Source: Desulfotruncus arcticus DSM 17038 (lineage in GTDB: Bacteria; Bacillota; Desulfotomaculia; Desulfotomaculales; Desulfallaceae). From it: DNA of 64,000 nucleotides. The position numbers and the translations under genes are program-made. The notes beneath the pieces were generated by a model. It was not told the origin of the DNA. It did not search any database and saw only the letters and a program-made list of their open reading frames with translations. This document shows, in pieces, positions 1 to 8,913 of this stretch (the first letter of the stretch is position 1; each line of letters starts with the position of its first letter). The stretch spans positions 62,001 to 126,000 of the forward strand of contig NZ_FOOX01000011.1 of the NCBI RefSeq assembly GCF_900113335.1, in the 5' to 3' direction.

Positions 1-724
1 CCCAGTCATAAAGAGGCCGGTGATCCTCAAATTCACAGGTACAAATGGAATGGGTAATTCCCTCAATTGCATCGGAAAGCGGGTGGGCGTAGTCATACAT
101 TGGATAGATGCACCACTTGTCGCCTGTGCGATGATGTTCTGCGCGCATGATACGATAGATAACCGGATCGCGCAAATTTAAATTGGGCGATGCCATATCA
201 ATTTTAGCCCGCAAAACTTTGCTGCCGTCTGCAAACTCACCTGCCCGCATTCTTTCAAACAGGTCCAGGTTTTCTTCCACCGAACGGCTGCGATACGGGC
301 TTTCTTGCCCGGGCTGAGTCAAAGTGCCCCGGTGCAGCCTGATTTCTTCCGGGCTTAAATCACAGACGTAAGCTTTGCCGGCTTTAATCAGCTGGATGGC
401 ATATTCATAAAGACGCTCAAAATAATCGGATGCGTAAAACAGCCGGTCCCCCCAATCAAAACCCAGCCATCTTACGTCTTCCTTAATGGAATCTACGTAT
501 TCCACTTCCTCTTTGCTCGGGTTTGTATCGTCGAATCTCAGGTTGCAAAGGCCGGCGTAAAGTAAAGCGGTTCCAAAGTTTAAGCAGATGGATTTGGCAT
601 GTCCAATATGTAAATACCCGTTCGGCTCAGGTGGGAACCTGGTGTGAACCCGTTCATATTTATTATTGCGCATATGTTCTTCGATAATATTATGGATAAA
701 ATTGCTGGATTTTGTAGTCATCAT
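1..724 (-). CDS. glnS: Glutaminyl-tRNA synthetase (N-terminal part, cut by window edge)
   Basis: Class I aminoacyl-tRNA synthetase that charges tRNA-Gln with glutamine in the cytoplasm. About 241 N-terminal residues are visible; the rest lies beyond base 1. The nucleotide-binding HIGH motif sits in [15 protein letters not shown] near residue 40, followed by FDDTNP and the [15 protein letters not shown] block typical of GlnRS rather than bacterial GluRS. Two adjacent ATGs (724 and 721) follow a GAGGGAG ribosome site. A Clostridia genome with glnS may charge Gln directly instead of relying only on the GatCAB transamidation route (inference). The family call is firm; the C-terminal anticodon-binding domains cannot be checked. 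Confidence 0.96.
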   Translation of the reverse strand, partial: MMTTKSSNFIHNIIEEHMRNNKYERVHTRFPPEPNGYLHIGHAKSICLNFGTALLYAGLCNLRFDDTNPSKEEVEYVDSIKEDVRWLGFDWGDRLFYASDYFERLYEYAIQLIKAGKAYVCDLSPEEIRLHRGTLTQPGQESPYRSRSVEENLDLFERMRAGEFADGSKVLRAKIDMASPNLNLRDPVIYRIMRAEHHRTGDKWCIYPMYDYAHPLSDAIEGITHSICTCEFEDHRPLYDW

Positions 725-752
725 TACTCAATGCTCCCTCTCACATCTATAA

Positions 753-880
753 TTGGGGACATTCCTTTAACCCAAAACTCTATTAAGGACATTCCTCCAC
801 CCCTAAAGCTTCGACCCTAAGTGGAGGTGTGTCCCCTTCCCTATTTCCCCAAAAGACAAGGTCTGTCCCCTGACCGATAA
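753..880. repeat. Interspersed GGGGACATTCCT / AGGTGTGTCCCC repeat, copy A
   Basis: The 383 bases between glnS and the Hsp20 gene hold no gene. They carry TTGGGGACATTCCT (753-766), TAAGGACATTCCT (784-796), AGGTGTGTCCCC (825-836) and GTCCCCTGACCGATAA (865-880). The first and third motifs are imperfect inverted repeats of each other, so the segment can fold. The same motifs, including an identical 16-mer, recur at 42058-42221. The layout resembles REP-like or miniature elements dispersed by IS200-like (RAYT) transposases; that origin is inference, since no transposase is present in this window. Confidence 0.75.
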
Positions 881-1107
881 GATTAGATCATATTTCCATA
901 TATTGCCCAAAACTATGTAAAATATTTATTTACACAATCTATCCTATCCTGAAAAATTCCCACGCTACTTGTAACTGGCAATCCCGGGCCCATTAAATTT
1001 TGTCCAATTGGGAGTTCACTACTTTATTCTACAGGAGGAATCAATGCAAAACAATATTTCCTTGGAAAAACATGGCCCGCCTTTCATCCCTTTCTATTCT
1101 ATTATCA

Positions 1108-1620
1108 TTATAAAAATTCCACATGAATGATATGGTCATTCTGTTGCTTCTTTCTAAATCTTATTTCCAGATAACTATTGCGGTAGGTCGCCTTGGCGCT
1201 CTGAGCCTCAACTTCAACCGGCAGCTTGATAACCCGGCTGAATATTCCGGGCGTTCCCTGGGCAATGCTTATTCTTTTGCTTTCCCCTGATATAAGAAGG
1301 GTATGGCCCCGCAATTTAATATTTAAATTACCCTGCTCAACCCCGGGTAGAATACCCGAAACCGTTATGTCCCTGTGCCCTTCCATTATTGTTAGCAATG
1401 GTCCGGAGTCTCTTTCCTTTTCAATCTCCCTGGTGTTCCAGAAATCCTGCCAGGCTCCCAAGTTCTCCAGCTCGGCTTTGGGCGTTTTGTCTGAGGATGT
1501 CCAAGCTCCTGTAAAATTTTTTAGCATATCAGAAAACTGGTTAACCCAATCCGGCTGCATTTGTTGAGACTTTCTCTGCAATTCTATCATCTGTTCAATC
1601 CATTCTTTACCAAAATTCAT
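1108..1620 (-). CDS. Hsp20/alpha-crystallin-like protein
   Basis: Small heat-shock-like protein of about 170 residues. The C-terminal half (residues ~75-170) is an alpha-crystallin-type beta sandwich, with ITVSGILPGVEQGNLNIKL, a TLLISGESK strand and a final SYLEIRFRK strand. The N-terminal half is Trp- and Gln-rich and helical (EWIEQMIELQRKSQQM). The ATG at 1620 is preferred over the GTG at 1653 because GGGGG lies about eight bases upstream of it. It would act as an ATP-independent holdase. A second Hsp20-type protein lies in the gas vesicle cluster (17714-18214), but this gene is 10 kb away, so a vesicle role is not implied. The sequence is divergent and lacks a C-terminal IXI motif. Confidence 0.75.
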   Translation of the reverse strand: MNFGKEWIEQMIELQRKSQQMQPDWVNQFSDMLKNFTGAWTSSDKTPKAELENLGAWQDFWNTREIEKERDSGPLLTIMEGHRDITVSGILPGVEQGNLNIKLRGHTLLISGESKRISIAQGTPGIFSRVIKLPVEVEAQSAKATYRNSYLEIRFRKKQQNDHIIHVEFL

Positions 1621-1689
1621 TTGGCAACCCCCACACCCCAAAATGCTTAACACTGTTATTTCATATGTATGCAGTTTAAGGCAGACATG

Positions 1690-2172
1690 TTAGCGGTGGT
1701 ACGGTTCATTCTTTGATATTTTGAAAGCACGGTAAATCTGTTCAAGCAAAATTACCCGCATAAGCTGGTGCGGAAAGGTCATTTTGGAGAATGACAACCG
1801 CCAGTCCGCCCGCTGTAACGCCTCACCCGGCAGACCCAGGGTGCCTCCGATGAGAAATGTAATATCGCTTTGCCCGTCAAGGGCCAGTTTTTCGATTCGG
1901 GCAGCCAACCCTGGGGAAGATATCTGTTCGCCCTGCACATCCAAGGCTATGACATATGAGCCGTCACGAATCTGCCTGATTAGCCGCTGCCATTCCCTGG
2001 CTTTGACTTTATCCTCCTCCGCTGTTGATATACCCTCCGCAAAGCTCTCGTCGGGCGATTCTTTCAATTCCAGGTTACAGTATGACCTCAGGCGTTTGGC
2101 GTATTCCCCGATGGCATCCCGCCAGTATTTTTCTTTTAATTTCCCAACAGCCAGCACGGTTATCTTCAGCAT
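1690..2172 (-). CDS. rlmH: 23S rRNA (pseudouridine1915-N3)-methyltransferase RlmH
   Basis: SPOUT-family methyltransferase that modifies pseudouridine 1915 in helix 69 of 23S rRNA using S-adenosylmethionine. At 160 residues it has the normal family length. It begins with MLKITVLAVGKLKEKYW and contains the trefoil-knot SAM site FLIGGTLGLPGE and the conserved end LEQIYRAFKISKNEPYHR. It is a single gene on the minus strand downstream of murA. Confidence 0.97.
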   Translation of the reverse strand: MLKITVLAVGKLKEKYWRDAIGEYAKRLRSYCNLELKESPDESFAEGISTAEEDKVKAREWQRLIRQIRDGSYVIALDVQGEQISSPGLAARIEKLALDGQSDITFLIGGTLGLPGEALQRADWRLSFSKMTFPHQLMRVILLEQIYRAFKISKNEPYHR

Positions 2173-2275
2173 TTTTCACCTATCCTGAAAAATTGTGTTT
2201 GTCCCTCTAAATAAAATAACACCCATGGAGTAGATTAATCAATTCCACAGGTGTTAGACAACCTAACAACGTCGT

Positions 2276-3532
2276 TTATGCTCTTTCAACCCGGATTCCC
2301 AATCTGGTTAGCTTTTCTTCCAAACGATCATAGCCACGGTCAATAAAACAAGCATTAGATATAACCGTTTTACCCTGGGCTATTAAGCCCGCTATCACCA
2401 GTGATGCACCGGCCCGCAGGTCGGTAGCCCTTACATTGGTTCCCTGCAAGCCTTTTACACCTTCAATTACAGCCATGCGGCCCTCTACCTTTATCCGGGC
2501 CCCCATCCTTTTAAGTTCATCGGCGATCTGAAAACGGTTTTCAAAAATGTTCTCAATAATCACACTGGTTCCCCCGACAATTGAAAGGAATGCCATCATT
2601 TGCGACTGCATGTCCGTGGGAAAACCGGGATAAGGTAATGTTTTTATGTCAACGGGATGCAGCTGACCGTTGCCTTTTACTACAAGGTTGTCCCCTTCCT
2701 CCGCTACATAAATTCCGGCTTCACGCAGCTTGGCACAGATAGGTTCAACGTGGGGCGGGATGATGTTTTCCAGCACCAAATGGCCCCGGGTGGCTGCGGC
2801 AGCTACCATGAGTGTGCCGGCTTCTATCCGGTCGGGAATTACAGCGTAACGGACACATCCACCAAGTTCTTTTACCCCTTCAATTTTAATAATATCTGTA
2901 CCGGCGCCGCGAACCTTGGCGCCCAGACAGTTAAGGAAGTTGGCCAGGTCTACTATTTCCGGTTCTTTGGCCACGTTTTCCAGCACTGTTTGTCCTTCAG
3001 CCAGGCAGGCTGCCATCATAATATTTTCTGTCGCCCCAACGCTGGGAAAATCAAGGTAAACACGTGCTCCCTTTAGACGGCCGTTGGTTTTGCCCAGGGC
3101 AAATCCACCGTCAAAACTAATATCCGCCCCAAGGAAAGATAACCCCTTAAAATGCAGATCCATTGGCCTGACACCGATATTGCACCCACCGGGAAGAGAA
3201 ACCCTGGCATACCCAAACCTTGCCAGCAGCGGCCCCAGTAATAAATTAGAGGCCCTTAATTTTTTTACCAACTCACAAGGCGGATCTGCCACTATTTTAA
3301 CCGGGGAAATTATCCTCAAAGAGGAGTCATCCACCCAGGCAGCCTCAGCACCTATAAATCTGATTATATCCACCATAACCCGCACATCACTGATGTCCGG
3401 AATGTTTTCCAATAGTACCTCTTCACCAGCCATTATTGAGGCACACAAAATAGCCAGAGCCGCGTTTTTGGCCCCACTAATGCGAATTCTCCCGTTTAAT
3501 GGCTTGCCCCCGTAGATAACGAGCTTCTCCAT
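2276..3532 (-). CDS. murA: UDP-N-acetylglucosamine 1-carboxyvinyltransferase MurA
   Basis: Catalyses the first committed step of peptidoglycan synthesis, transfer of enolpyruvate from PEP to UDP-GlcNAc. The 418 residues match the family length. ISGAKNAAL with the conserved Lys lies near residue 20, and the catalytic Cys lies in PGGCNIGVRPMDLH near residue 117, the position targeted by fosfomycin in other MurAs. The C-terminal RAGASLVIAGL block is intact. Firmicutes often carry two murA paralogues; which one this is cannot be decided from one copy. Confidence 0.97.
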   Translation of the reverse strand: MEKLVIYGGKPLNGRIRISGAKNAALAILCASIMAGEEVLLENIPDISDVRVMVDIIRFIGAEAAWVDDSSLRIISPVKIVADPPCELVKKLRASNLLLGPLLARFGYARVSLPGGCNIGVRPMDLHFKGLSFLGADISFDGGFALGKTNGRLKGARVYLDFPSVGATENIMMAACLAEGQTVLENVAKEPEIVDLANFLNCLGAKVRGAGTDIIKIEGVKELGGCVRYAVIPDRIEAGTLMVAAAATRGHLVLENIIPPHVEPICAKLREAGIYVAEEGDNLVVKGNGQLHPVDIKTLPYPGFPTDMQSQMMAFLSIVGGTSVIIENIFENRFQIADELKRMGARIKVEGRMAVIEGVKGLQGTNVRATDLRAGASLVIAGLIAQGKTVISNACFIDRGYDRLEEKLTRLGIRVERA

Positions 3533-3557
3533 TTAAGACATATCCTCCCGCTTGCTG

Positions 3558-4472
3558 CTATTGTGCTGCTTGTTTACCCGATTTCAGCCAGTAATGCCAT
3601 TCTTTTTCAAACTGTTCCTGATCCAGTTCCAGGGCTTGTTTAAGCGAACCATTAAAACTGTTGCCCTGGGCCAGACTATTTATAATCCTATGCAAACCGT
3701 CTTCACCATAGACCGCAACAATAAATTCAATTGCATTTAATGATTGCCGGTAAGCCAATGATTGATCAGGTAACGAGTCGAAATTTCGGTCCATCTTTTT
3801 TAATGGATACAACTCTTGTTCCCAAAATCCTGCTTGATCGTCTAAGATAAATCCAGTAATTTTAAATTCTTCATACTGTGCTACACCTTCGGTAAACCAG
3901 CGGGGGTAATTTCCACGCGCCACATAATCTAAAACCAGGTGGGTCATTTCATGGGCCATCGGACCTGCTTGCTGAAAAATTTGCTTTACGGTTCCCGGAT
4001 CGCTTTCATCAATCCAAACTTCCGGCGCCAGCACCCTGATTACACCACCCCAGTAAACGCCCATGGCATTTTCACTGGCCGGCCAATTGAAACTGGCATT
4101 TAATTCTTCCTTGGAGGAATAAACAACAATAGGTATTTTTTGTTCCGGCGTATAGGAAAAATCACTGCAAATACGATGATAAAAAAGACGTGAGCTCTCC
4201 TGAACCAAACGGGCCGCCTGTTCATTGCCACGATAGCGAATAATAAACTGGCTGTCATCAAGTTGATGCCAGCCGGTGGTTTTAAACAGCATTTGTCCTC
4301 TGGCCACATCTCTAAAAATAGAATAGATATAACCTCTTATTCCATCCGGCACCCGAATCAATAAAAAGACGCTAACGATAAAAAGAACTGCCAACAGTGC
4401 CGAAGCCAGCTTTGCAGTTCTAAAATTGGATTGATACAAAGTCTGTTCATTGGGTGTTGGATTAGAATTCAT
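3558..4472 (-). CDS. Membrane-anchored MA-clan (gluzincin) metallopeptidase
   Basis: Predicted membrane-tethered zinc peptidase of about 304 residues. A transmembrane segment (LASALLAVLFIVSVFLLI) lies near residues 23-40, followed by an extracytoplasmic domain. Near residue 180 the motif AHEMTHLVLDYVARGNYPRWFTEGVAQYEE provides HExxH and a downstream Glu, the zinc ligands of peptidase MA family proteins. The ATG at 4472 is chosen because AAGGTGG lies five bases upstream; the GTG at 4481 lies inside that ribosome site. The substrate is unknown. It is adjacent to murA and a TPR membrane protein, consistent with an envelope role. Confidence 0.8.
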   Translation of the reverse strand: MNSNPTPNEQTLYQSNFRTAKLASALLAVLFIVSVFLLIRVPDGIRGYIYSIFRDVARGQMLFKTTGWHQLDDSQFIIRYRGNEQAARLVQESSRLFYHRICSDFSYTPEQKIPIVVYSSKEELNASFNWPASENAMGVYWGGVIRVLAPEVWIDESDPGTVKQIFQQAGPMAHEMTHLVLDYVARGNYPRWFTEGVAQYEEFKITGFILDDQAGFWEQELYPLKKMDRNFDSLPDQSLAYRQSLNAIEFIVAVYGEDGLHRIINSLAQGNSFNGSLKQALELDQEQFEKEWHYWLKSGKQAAQ

Positions 4473-4584
4473 TAATGCCACCTTTTCAATGATTAATAAT
4501 CTAATTATATAATTAAAAAGTCCCGCACTGTCGAGGTAAAATCTGACAAAAATAAGGCCAGAGAAACCCTGGCCCTCAAATTAA

Positions 4585-5223
4585 CTACTTATTTTCAGCT
4601 TTTAATGATTGGATCATTTGCTGTGCTTTATCCACATCAAGGCCTTCCTTTTGCAGCTTAATGAACTCTTCCAGCTCTGTTAGCCCTTTTTGCACATCTC
4701 TCTTGTCATCGCCACGATAAGCGTAAAACTGCCCCAGCAGGTAGTGCGCCTCGGCGTCAGAAGGTGCTTGCTTGATTACTTGTTCCGCTTGGCTGATAGC
4801 ATGATCATACTGTCCCATCAGGTAATACGTAGACGCAAGGTCTTTGCCTAATTTTACATCCCCCGGTTTAATTTCCAAAGCTTTTTGGTAGGTTTCAACC
4901 GCCTGCTGCCCCTTGCCGTTTTGCCAGTATAACCCTGCCAGCCGGGCCAGCAGCTCTAAATCTTCAGGCTTTTCCTTAACTTGTTTTTCGAGGTCGGTTA
5001 TTTGTTTATCTATACTTTCCTCTGATTGCTGTTGCTGCTGGGCGGTTGCCGTATCGGAATTCTGGGGCATGTTACTCCGGCTGCCAAAGGCCCAGAACAT
5101 TGAAGACCCTACCAGACCGACACCCAGAACAATTGTAAGTATGACAAAAACAATTTTTTGCTGTTTTTTACGCTTAGCTATGTTAACAAAAGAAAACGGG
5201 TTACTTGTTTTTTTATTCGCCAA
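4585..5223 (-). CDS. TPR-repeat membrane protein
   Basis: Protein of about 212 residues with one N-terminal transmembrane segment (IVFVILTIVLGVGLVGSSMFWAF) after a basic stretch, a Gln-rich linker, and tetratricopeptide repeats over residues ~85-190 (ELLARLAGLYWQNGKGQQAV, LGKDLASTYYLMGQYDHAI, HYLLGQFYAYRGDDKRDVQ). TPR arrays mediate protein-protein contacts; here they would face outside. The TTG at 5223 (LANKKTSN) is preferred because AAGGGGG lies eight bases upstream, while the ATG at 5265 has no ribosome site. The partner is unknown. Confidence 0.75.
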   Translation of the reverse strand: MANKKTSNPFSFVNIAKRKKQQKIVFVILTIVLGVGLVGSSMFWAFGSRSNMPQNSDTATAQQQQQSEESIDKQITDLEKQVKEKPEDLELLARLAGLYWQNGKGQQAVETYQKALEIKPGDVKLGKDLASTYYLMGQYDHAISQAEQVIKQAPSDAEAHYLLGQFYAYRGDDKRDVQKGLTELEEFIKLQKEGLDVDKAQQMIQSLKAENK

Positions 5224-5327
5224 ATGTGTCCGCCCCCTTGCTATATCCATACACACATAAAACAATTATACCTTAAACGACTTACAAGGAAAACAGTTTT
5301 TACTTGGAAGTTGCGGATGCACCTGGC

Positions 5328-5472
5328 TAGTTGGTTAGTAAAATTGAAACTACTTTGCTACACCATGGGGACGGTTCCATCGGTCCTTCATTGCACTTCG
5401 GGCCGCTCGAACCACCCCCATGGCTCCCGCCCCGTCTCTTTAAACCACTAACCACTAACTACTAACCAACTA
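5328..5472. repeat. 145-bp element with 13-bp perfect inverted ends and internal GGGGACGGTTCC
   Basis: TAGTTGGTTAGTA (5328-5340) and TACTAACCAACTA (5460-5472) are exact reverse complements bounding a gene-free segment. Inside lies ATGGGGACGGTTCC near 5364, answered by an imperfect inverted CGAACCACCCCCAT near 5408, and a run of short ACTAACCACTAACTA units near the right end. GGGGACGGTTC-type palindromes are common dispersed repeats in Clostridia. The structure suggests a small non-autonomous mobile or REP-like element. Confidence 0.65.
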
Positions 5473-5475
5473 AAA

Positions 5476-6879
5476 TTAAATAAACAGTGACGGGTTTTTA
5501 TGCACCCCATTAACTATTACTTCAAAATGCAGGTGTGGCCCTGTCGAGTTGCCGGAAGAGCCGGATCGTCCGACAAATTGCCCGCGTTCAACCCGCTGCC
5601 CCGCCTTTACGGCTGTGGAAGAAAGATGCGCGTACCTGGTAACAACTCCGCCACCATGACTGATATCAATGCGCAGGCCGTAACCGCCAAGAGTGCCCAC
5701 CCTCATTACGGTACCGGCCTCGGCCGCCACCACAGGGCTTCCGTAGCTTGCCGCTATATCAACACCCTCATGCATCCTGCCCCAACGTTTGCCGAAGGGA
5801 GAAACAATTGCACCTACGGTGGGGTAGGCCAGACGGCTATTTCCGCCACGAAAAGCCAGCAATTTCTTTTCGCCCTTGGCTACGATTTGTGGTACGGGCT
5901 CTTGCAGCACTTTTGCCTGAACAACTTTCTTGCTTATCTCTACGCCATTTTTCGAGGTCACATTATAAACAACTTCCCTCTGACCGGGTTTACCCTGCTG
6001 AACCAATTTTTTTTCACCCAAATATAAACTGTTGTCAACCTTTTCCTGCACCCGAAAGGCCATCTCTTCCTGACGGGTTTCGGTGCAGGTGGCGATAACA
6101 TCAATAAGCGGAGAGGTCTGTGAAATGACGATTTCCTGGTCAATCTGCATGGTTTCCGGCTTCAAGTCGGGGTTGGAGCGCGTCAGTTCTTCCACATCCA
6201 TATGGGCCGCTGAGGCGATATCCCAGAGGGTATCCCCCTCTTTGATTTTATACTTTCTTGCTTCGCTGCCGCCAAACCTGATATACTCCACAGCCTTGTC
6301 GACATCTGCCAACTCCGTCGGGTTGGTTTCAACATGTTTTAGTTCAACTTTCTGTTTAAAAGCTACTGTAGTATCACTATTGCCTTTATAGGTATCCAAC
6401 AGCCGATCAAACACCTTTTGGCCGGTTTGCTGATCTTTAACGGCAACGACCATTTTACCGTCTGCGAAAATCCCGGTGGCACCGTATTGAACATTTATTT
6501 TACTGGACAGCAGTTTTTGCATTTCTCCCTTGTCAACCACGGAGGAAAACCGCCAACTGGGCCGGTATTTAATATCCTTATCTATTTTAACAGGCATTCC
6601 GGTTACCTGCTCCAGGTGATTAAAATATTCCTCTACCGCTGTTTCTGCAGCTTCCCGGGTTGATGCAACTGCAATAACTTCGTCTCCCATTACAACGGCG
6701 CACCTGGCGGAGCTAAAAAAAACCAACACGGCAATTACCGGGATACACACCAATAGCGTTATTTTTAAAACCGGTCGTGAACCTGTTACCTGAGACATCC
6801 CGGTCGATAGTTTTTTTAAATAATCAACTAATCTATTTTTTAGTTCATTGCTTTTAGAAATAGTGACCACTCCTTGCAT
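5476..6879 (-). CDS. LysM-G5-M23 cell-wall endopeptidase
   Basis: Extracytoplasmic peptidoglycan hydrolase of up to 467 residues. In order: transmembrane anchor near residues 41-57 (VLKITLLVCIPVIAVLVFF), an unassigned region, a LysM domain at ~212-256 (YKIKEGDTLWDIASAAHMDVEELTRSNPDL), a G5-type domain at ~262-335, and a C-terminal M23 domain at ~355-467. The zinc ligands are visible in MHEGVD and HLHFEV. Members cleave peptide cross-bridges or serve in growth and sporulation. The start is uncertain: the ATG at 6879 lacks a ribosome site, while AAGGAG within codons 2-4 is spaced for an ATT at 6861. Confidence 0.92.
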   Translation of the reverse strand: MQGVVTISKSNELKNRLVDYLKKLSTGMSQVTGSRPVLKITLLVCIPVIAVLVFFSSARCAVVMGDEVIAVASTREAAETAVEEYFNHLEQVTGMPVKIDKDIKYRPSWRFSSVVDKGEMQKLLSSKINVQYGATGIFADGKMVVAVKDQQTGQKVFDRLLDTYKGNSDTTVAFKQKVELKHVETNPTELADVDKAVEYIRFGGSEARKYKIKEGDTLWDIASAAHMDVEELTRSNPDLKPETMQIDQEIVISQTSPLIDVIATCTETRQEEMAFRVQEKVDNSLYLGEKKLVQQGKPGQREVVYNVTSKNGVEISKKVVQAKVLQEPVPQIVAKGEKKLLAFRGGNSRLAYPTVGAIVSPFGKRWGRMHEGVDIAASYGSPVVAAEAGTVMRVGTLGGYGLRIDISHGGGVVTRYAHLSSTAVKAGQRVERGQFVGRSGSSGNSTGPHLHFEVIVNGVHKNPSLFI

Positions 6880-7027
6880 CGTGTTAAGTTGGCATTATTT
6901 TTATAGCACAACTGTTTAATTGTACCATAGTTACGCATATATCGCAATTTTTCCCCCGTAAATGATAAAAGAGGGCCTAAAGCGCCCCCTGTTACCATTT
7001 TCCATGTTTATCTGCTGTTAGGACTTA

Positions 7028-8392
7028 CTATTCTTCAATATAGCTGTTATACAACTTTGCCTTTAGATATAACGCGCATTCAAGCCGCTTACGGGCCAGA
7101 ATGCAGCCAAGCCGGTAAGGCTCGAACAGACTGCCGTTAAAGGCCAGGGCATTGGCATGGCAACCACCGCTGCAGTTAAATTTAGCCCAGCAATTCTTAC
7201 AGGCGCTTTTATTATAGATATGTGCCTTTGAGAATGAATATGCCGAATTTTTGTTAATAGCGTCGTCAAAAACCGTCCCCAGATTGTAATCCTCTCGTCC
7301 CACAAACTGGTGGCAGGGATACAGGTTCCCCCCGGGGGCCACCGCCAGATACTCGATACCAGCACTGCAGCCGGTCAAGCGCTTGGCCAGGCAAGGCCCT
7401 TCTTCAAGTTCAACGTTATAGTGAAAAAAGTCAATCGGATTCCCTGTGCGGTGTAATTCTAAAATATACCGGGTCAGCTTATCATATTCCAGCATTATTG
7501 TGGGAACATCTTCTTCGCGCAATGCATAGTCAGTATCTGCTCCCGCCACAACCGGCTCCACCGAAATTTGACGGCAGCCCAACTCGGCCAGGTGCCGGAC
7601 GTCCTCGGAGAAATCCAAATTATGCCTGGTGAATGTTCCCCTGACGTAATGCTCCCCACAATACGGTGAATTAATAAATTGTACGATCCTTTCCGCCACC
7701 CGGGCATAACTGCCTTTACCGGCGGGAGTAGGACGCATGCGGTCGTGGACATCTGGGCGGCCGTCAATGGAAAGCACCACCGCCAGATTATTTTCTCCGG
7801 CAAACCGCTGCAAATCAAGGTCAAACAACAAAGTATTGGTAGTAAGCGTAAATTTTATTTCTTTGCCGGCTTCCCTGGCCTTAACCTGCCCGTAATCAAC
7901 CAATTCCAGCATCACCGGCCGGTTGAGGAGCGGCTCTCCGCCAAAAAAATCCACCTCAACATGTCTGCGGCTGCCGGATGCCGTAAGCAAAAAATCTATT
8001 GCTTTACGCCCCACACTGGCAGACATGAGCCCGCGCTCGCCCCCAAAGTCACCCTGCCCGGCAAAGCAGTAGCGGCAGCGCAAATTACAGTCATGGGCCA
8101 GATGAAGGCAAAGCGCCTTAACCACAGGTTCACGTTCCGGCAGATTGAATCCCCCCGCCAGCGGGTCAGCGGAAAAAAGCAGACCTTTATCTATTAATTC
8201 CGCTATTTCCTCCAATATTTCCTCCACCACCGCAGTTCCGTAAACCGGGCAGTACTTTGACTTGAGTTCATCTATCCCCATTGTTTCATAGTCTTTAATT
8301 AAATTAAAAGACGGTTCGTCCACAATATGAACCTGATTGCTGTTAACATCAAAAACAATATTGGCGCCGTCAAATGTATAGGCATGGATCAT
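7028..8392 (-). CDS. scfB: SCIFF peptide maturase, radical SAM/SPASM thioether synthase
   Basis: Cross-links Cys residues of the SCIFF precursor to neighbouring residues as thioethers, using a radical SAM cluster and auxiliary clusters. An N-terminal peptide-recognition region (IHAYTFDGANIVFDVNSNQVHIVD) precedes the CxxxCxxC motif in HDCNLRCRYCFAGQGDFGG near residue 95. The SPASM-type Cys clusters lie near residues 340-440 (CSAGIEYLAVAPGG, CKNCWAKFNCSGGCHANA). The ATG at 8392 is chosen because GAAGGGG precedes it by nine bases and it gives the usual family N-terminus. The precursor gene lies immediately upstream on the same strand. Confidence 0.95.
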   Translation of the reverse strand: MIHAYTFDGANIVFDVNSNQVHIVDEPSFNLIKDYETMGIDELKSKYCPVYGTAVVEEILEEIAELIDKGLLFSADPLAGGFNLPEREPVVKALCLHLAHDCNLRCRYCFAGQGDFGGERGLMSASVGRKAIDFLLTASGSRRHVEVDFFGGEPLLNRPVMLELVDYGQVKAREAGKEIKFTLTTNTLLFDLDLQRFAGENNLAVVLSIDGRPDVHDRMRPTPAGKGSYARVAERIVQFINSPYCGEHYVRGTFTRHNLDFSEDVRHLAELGCRQISVEPVVAGADTDYALREEDVPTIMLEYDKLTRYILELHRTGNPIDFFHYNVELEEGPCLAKRLTGCSAGIEYLAVAPGGNLYPCHQFVGREDYNLGTVFDDAINKNSAYSFSKAHIYNKSACKNCWAKFNCSGGCHANALAFNGSLFEPYRLGCILARKRLECALYLKAKLYNSYIEE

Positions 8393-8406
8393 ACCATTCA
8401 TCCCCT

Positions 8407-8441
8407 TCAAAAAAAAGACCTCATCCCGTTAGGGATCAGGT
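8407..8441 (-). terminator. Attenuator hairpin between scfA and scfB
   Basis: On the minus strand ACCTGATCCC and GGGATGAGGT pair with one mismatch around a four-base loop, followed by a run of eight T. It sits between the scfA stop and the scfB ribosome site. It would let most transcripts end after the short precursor gene, giving an excess of peptide over maturase. Confidence 0.75.
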
Positions 8442-8444
8442 TCT

Positions 8445-8597
8445 TTACTTTTTGTTTCTGTTTTCGCAAGCCTGATTGCCTACTGTACAGGAAGTTTTGC
8501 AAGCTGACTGGCATGAGGTCCGGCATTCGCCGCAGCCGCCCTTGCGCACACTTTCCTGCAGCGTCCGCCCGCGTAATGTTTTTATGTGTTTGCCCAT
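8445..8597 (-). CDS. scfA: SCIFF ribosomal peptide precursor (six Cys in forty-five residues)
   Basis: A 50-residue precursor starting MGKHIKTLRGRTLQESV and carrying six Cys in the C-terminal half (CGEC, C, C, C, then C near the end). This is the hallmark of the Clostridia-wide SCIFF family. The ATG at 8597 has an ideal AAGGAGGAAGACG ribosome site; the longer reading frame to 8657 has no support. The product is modified by the adjacent ScfB. The physiological role of SCIFF peptides is unknown. Confidence 0.95.
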   Translation of the reverse strand: MGKHIKTLRGRTLQESVRKGGCGECRTSCQSACKTSCTVGNQACENRNKK

Positions 8598-8683
8598 CGT
8601 CTTCCTCCTTAATTGAATATCTAATAAATTATATGCCATTATAGGAATAATACGCAAGCCAATTTCAATTAATGCTGATTTTT

Positions 8684-8896
8684 TTATCGGGGCTTCCTTT
8701 TAACCGGTTTCTCTTCAAAACAAAGGCATTCCTTGCCTGTAGCCTTGATAACTTCCGTAGAGAGGTTATATTTGGTCTTAATGCCATAAATCCTACAGCC
8801 GTTGGGAAATCTTGCATCCCAGGTTATGTAATAGTGTTTGCATTTAAAGCAGTTTTTGGCTTTTTCCATAGCAATACTTATTTTGCCGCTTAACAT
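8684..8896 (-). CDS. Small conserved Cys protein of unknown function
   Basis: 70 residues with CFKCKHYYITWDARFPNGC followed by IYGIKTKY and a late ECLCFE. Four to five Cys suggest metal binding. The general pattern resembles small uncharacterised anaerobe proteins with this FKC-KHYYITWD signature (from memory, not checked). The ATG at 8896 has AAGGAAGAACC immediately upstream. It lies between the SCIFF precursor and an AprX-like protease on the same strand. Confidence 0.7.
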   Translation of the reverse strand: MLSGKISIAMEKAKNCFKCKHYYITWDARFPNGCRIYGIKTKYNLSTEVIKATGKECLCFEEKPVKRKPR

Positions 8897-8913
8897 GGTT
8901 CTTCCTTTATGAT

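Noticed and set aside
2657-3076. Plus-strand frame of 139 codons inside murA
   Set aside because: Entirely antisense to a well-conserved enzyme gene and has no ribosome site.
5401-5472. CRISPR-like array from ACTAACC tandem units
   Set aside because: Units are only 7-9 bases with no spacers and no cas genes; better explained as part of a small repeat element.
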